Shown in pieces: positions 13,446-14,153 of a DNA stretch of 14,153 nucleotides (its first letter is position 1; each line of letters starts with the position of its first letter). Position numbers and translations under genes: made by a program. The notes beneath the pieces are model-generated. The model was not told the origin of the DNA. It saw nothing but the letters and a program-made list of their open reading frames with translations, and did no database searches. This DNA comes from Kutzneria sp036403095 (GTDB lineage: Bacteria; Actinomycetota; Actinomycetes; Mycobacteriales; Pseudonocardiaceae), in assembly GCA_036403095.1 (NCBI GenBank), contig DASWRQ010000431.1, positions 1-14,153 of the forward strand, in the 5' to 3' direction.

Positions 13446-14150
13446 GTGCTGGAATTCCTGCAACCGCTGGTCGACCTGATCGCCAAGGCGTTGCCGGCCC
13501 TGGCCAAGCGCCGCGAACGCGACGAGGCCGCCAAGCTCGGCGCCGAGCTGTTCCTGCTCTACGTCCAGTGCAACGAGGCCCTGGTGCAGGGCGAGCTGAT
13601 CGTGCAGGCGTTGGAGCAGGTGCGCGCGGGCGGGTCGACGCGCTACCTGGCCCAGCTCATCGATGAGCAGCTGCACAAGCTCAAGGCCGTGGCCATCCGG
13701 CTCAACCACTGGCAGTTCGAGTTCCACGTGCTCGAGGGTCGGGCCGTGCTGGACCTGATCTTCATGACCGACTGGAAGATCTCCGCGCTGCACACCCTGC
13801 GTGGAGCCATCCTCGACCACGGTTTGCCGCTGCGCTCCACCGGCGTGCTCATCGACGACGACGGCGTCATCCAACTCGGCCCCGGGCCTTCGCATCCGGC
13901 CATGCTGGGTCTCAACTACCAGCTCTCCGACGAGCTGGCCGCAGACACCGTGCCGCTCGACCAGCCGTTCGGCCCGGACGTGCCGGCGCTGGTCGAGCGC
14001 TATCTCACCGTGCGCAAGCCCCGGGAACAGCTCGACCGCATCCGGGACTCGTTGGAGAAGATCAGGGCCGCGCTGGTCGCGAACTTCACCGTCAGCGACA
14101 TCCTGCTCCGCGCCGGCGATCCGCGCGGCAACCGCCGCTGGCCGACCTAG
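13446..14150 (+). CDS. Hypothetical helical protein
   Basis: A 234-residue protein I do not recognise. Residues 1-125 look mostly helical, with LEFLQPLVDLIAKALPALAKRR at the N-terminus and LGAELFLLYVQCNEALVQGELIVQALEQVRA at 31-61. A middle part (about 133-175) is less regular, with TGVLIDDDGVIQLGPGPSHPA. The C-terminal LTVRKPREQLDRIRDSLEKIRAALVANF (187-214) may form a coiled coil. No signal peptide, clear membrane span or catalytic motif is seen. The GTG at 13446 is chosen because TACCGT sits 6 nt upstream and the hydrophobic helix begins there; no ATG precedes the helical region. The TAG stop is at 14148-14150, so the gene is complete by 3 bases. Confidence 0.8.
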   Translation: MLEFLQPLVDLIAKALPALAKRRERDEAAKLGAELFLLYVQCNEALVQGELIVQALEQVRAGGSTRYLAQLIDEQLHKLKAVAIRLNHWQFEFHVLEGRAVLDLIFMTDWKISALHTLRGAILDHGLPLRSTGVLIDDDGVIQLGPGPSHPAMLGLNYQLSDELAADTVPLDQPFGPDVPALVERYLTVRKPREQLDRIRDSLEKIRAALVANFTVSDILLRAGDPRGNRRWPT

Positions 14151-14153
14151 CCG

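Overview
The window is high-GC DNA with strong G/C bias at third codon positions. It uses GTG starts, TGA/GTG overlaps and leaderless promoters, and it carries a Streptomyces-type MsiK-like ATPase and DUF1707. This fits an actinomycete, most likely Pseudonocardiales; the order is an inference from gene style, not from a marker gene. The DNA reads as ordinary chromosome: I found no RNA genes, CRISPR array, transposase or phage gene.

Region 1 (1-600): the 3' end of a Pro/Leu-rich, repeat-bearing protein gene, closed by a 19-bp-stem bidirectional terminator.

Region 2 (594-7435) is a sugar-uptake island. Two LacI-family repressors lie in tandem on the minus strand. Divergent from them is a CUT1 sugar ABC operon: lipoprotein binding protein, MalF-like permease and MalG-like permease, with gaps of 1 nt and -4 nt. 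An MsiK-type ATPase follows under its own probable promoter and is closed by a 17-bp-stem hairpin. The noncoding stretches hold several operator candidates: a palindrome over the -10 of the first lacI gene, a cluster of seven TGTGG/CCACA half-sites, two overlapping inverted repeats at the probable start of transcription of the binding-protein gene, a GGnAAnCGnTTnCC site between the -35 and -10 of the ATPase gene, and a DasR-like TGGTGTAGACCA. The binding protein would capture the sugar, the two permeases would pass it, the ATPase would power transport, and the LacI proteins would sense the sugar. The substrate (maltodextrin, another oligosaccharide or an amino sugar) cannot be settled from sequence.

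Region 3 (7478-11022): a VanZ-like membrane protein gene with a good terminator, then a zinc/manganese-type uptake operon znuA-znuC-znuB preceded by a Zur-box-like palindrome. A 15-codon mini-ORF exactly bridges the znuC stop and the znuB start.

Region 4 (11060-14150): five small single genes. They encode a DUF1707/LiaF-like protein, a SAM methyltransferase, an unrecognised protein on the minus strand, a carboxymuconolactone-decarboxylase family protein and an unrecognised helical protein. All five, and also the first lacI gene, have TAnnnT exactly 6 nt before the start codon, which points to leaderless transcripts.

I found no clearly new multi-gene system. The most interesting material is regulatory: the operator array, the possible DasR site, the uniform leaderless architecture and the coupling mini-ORF.
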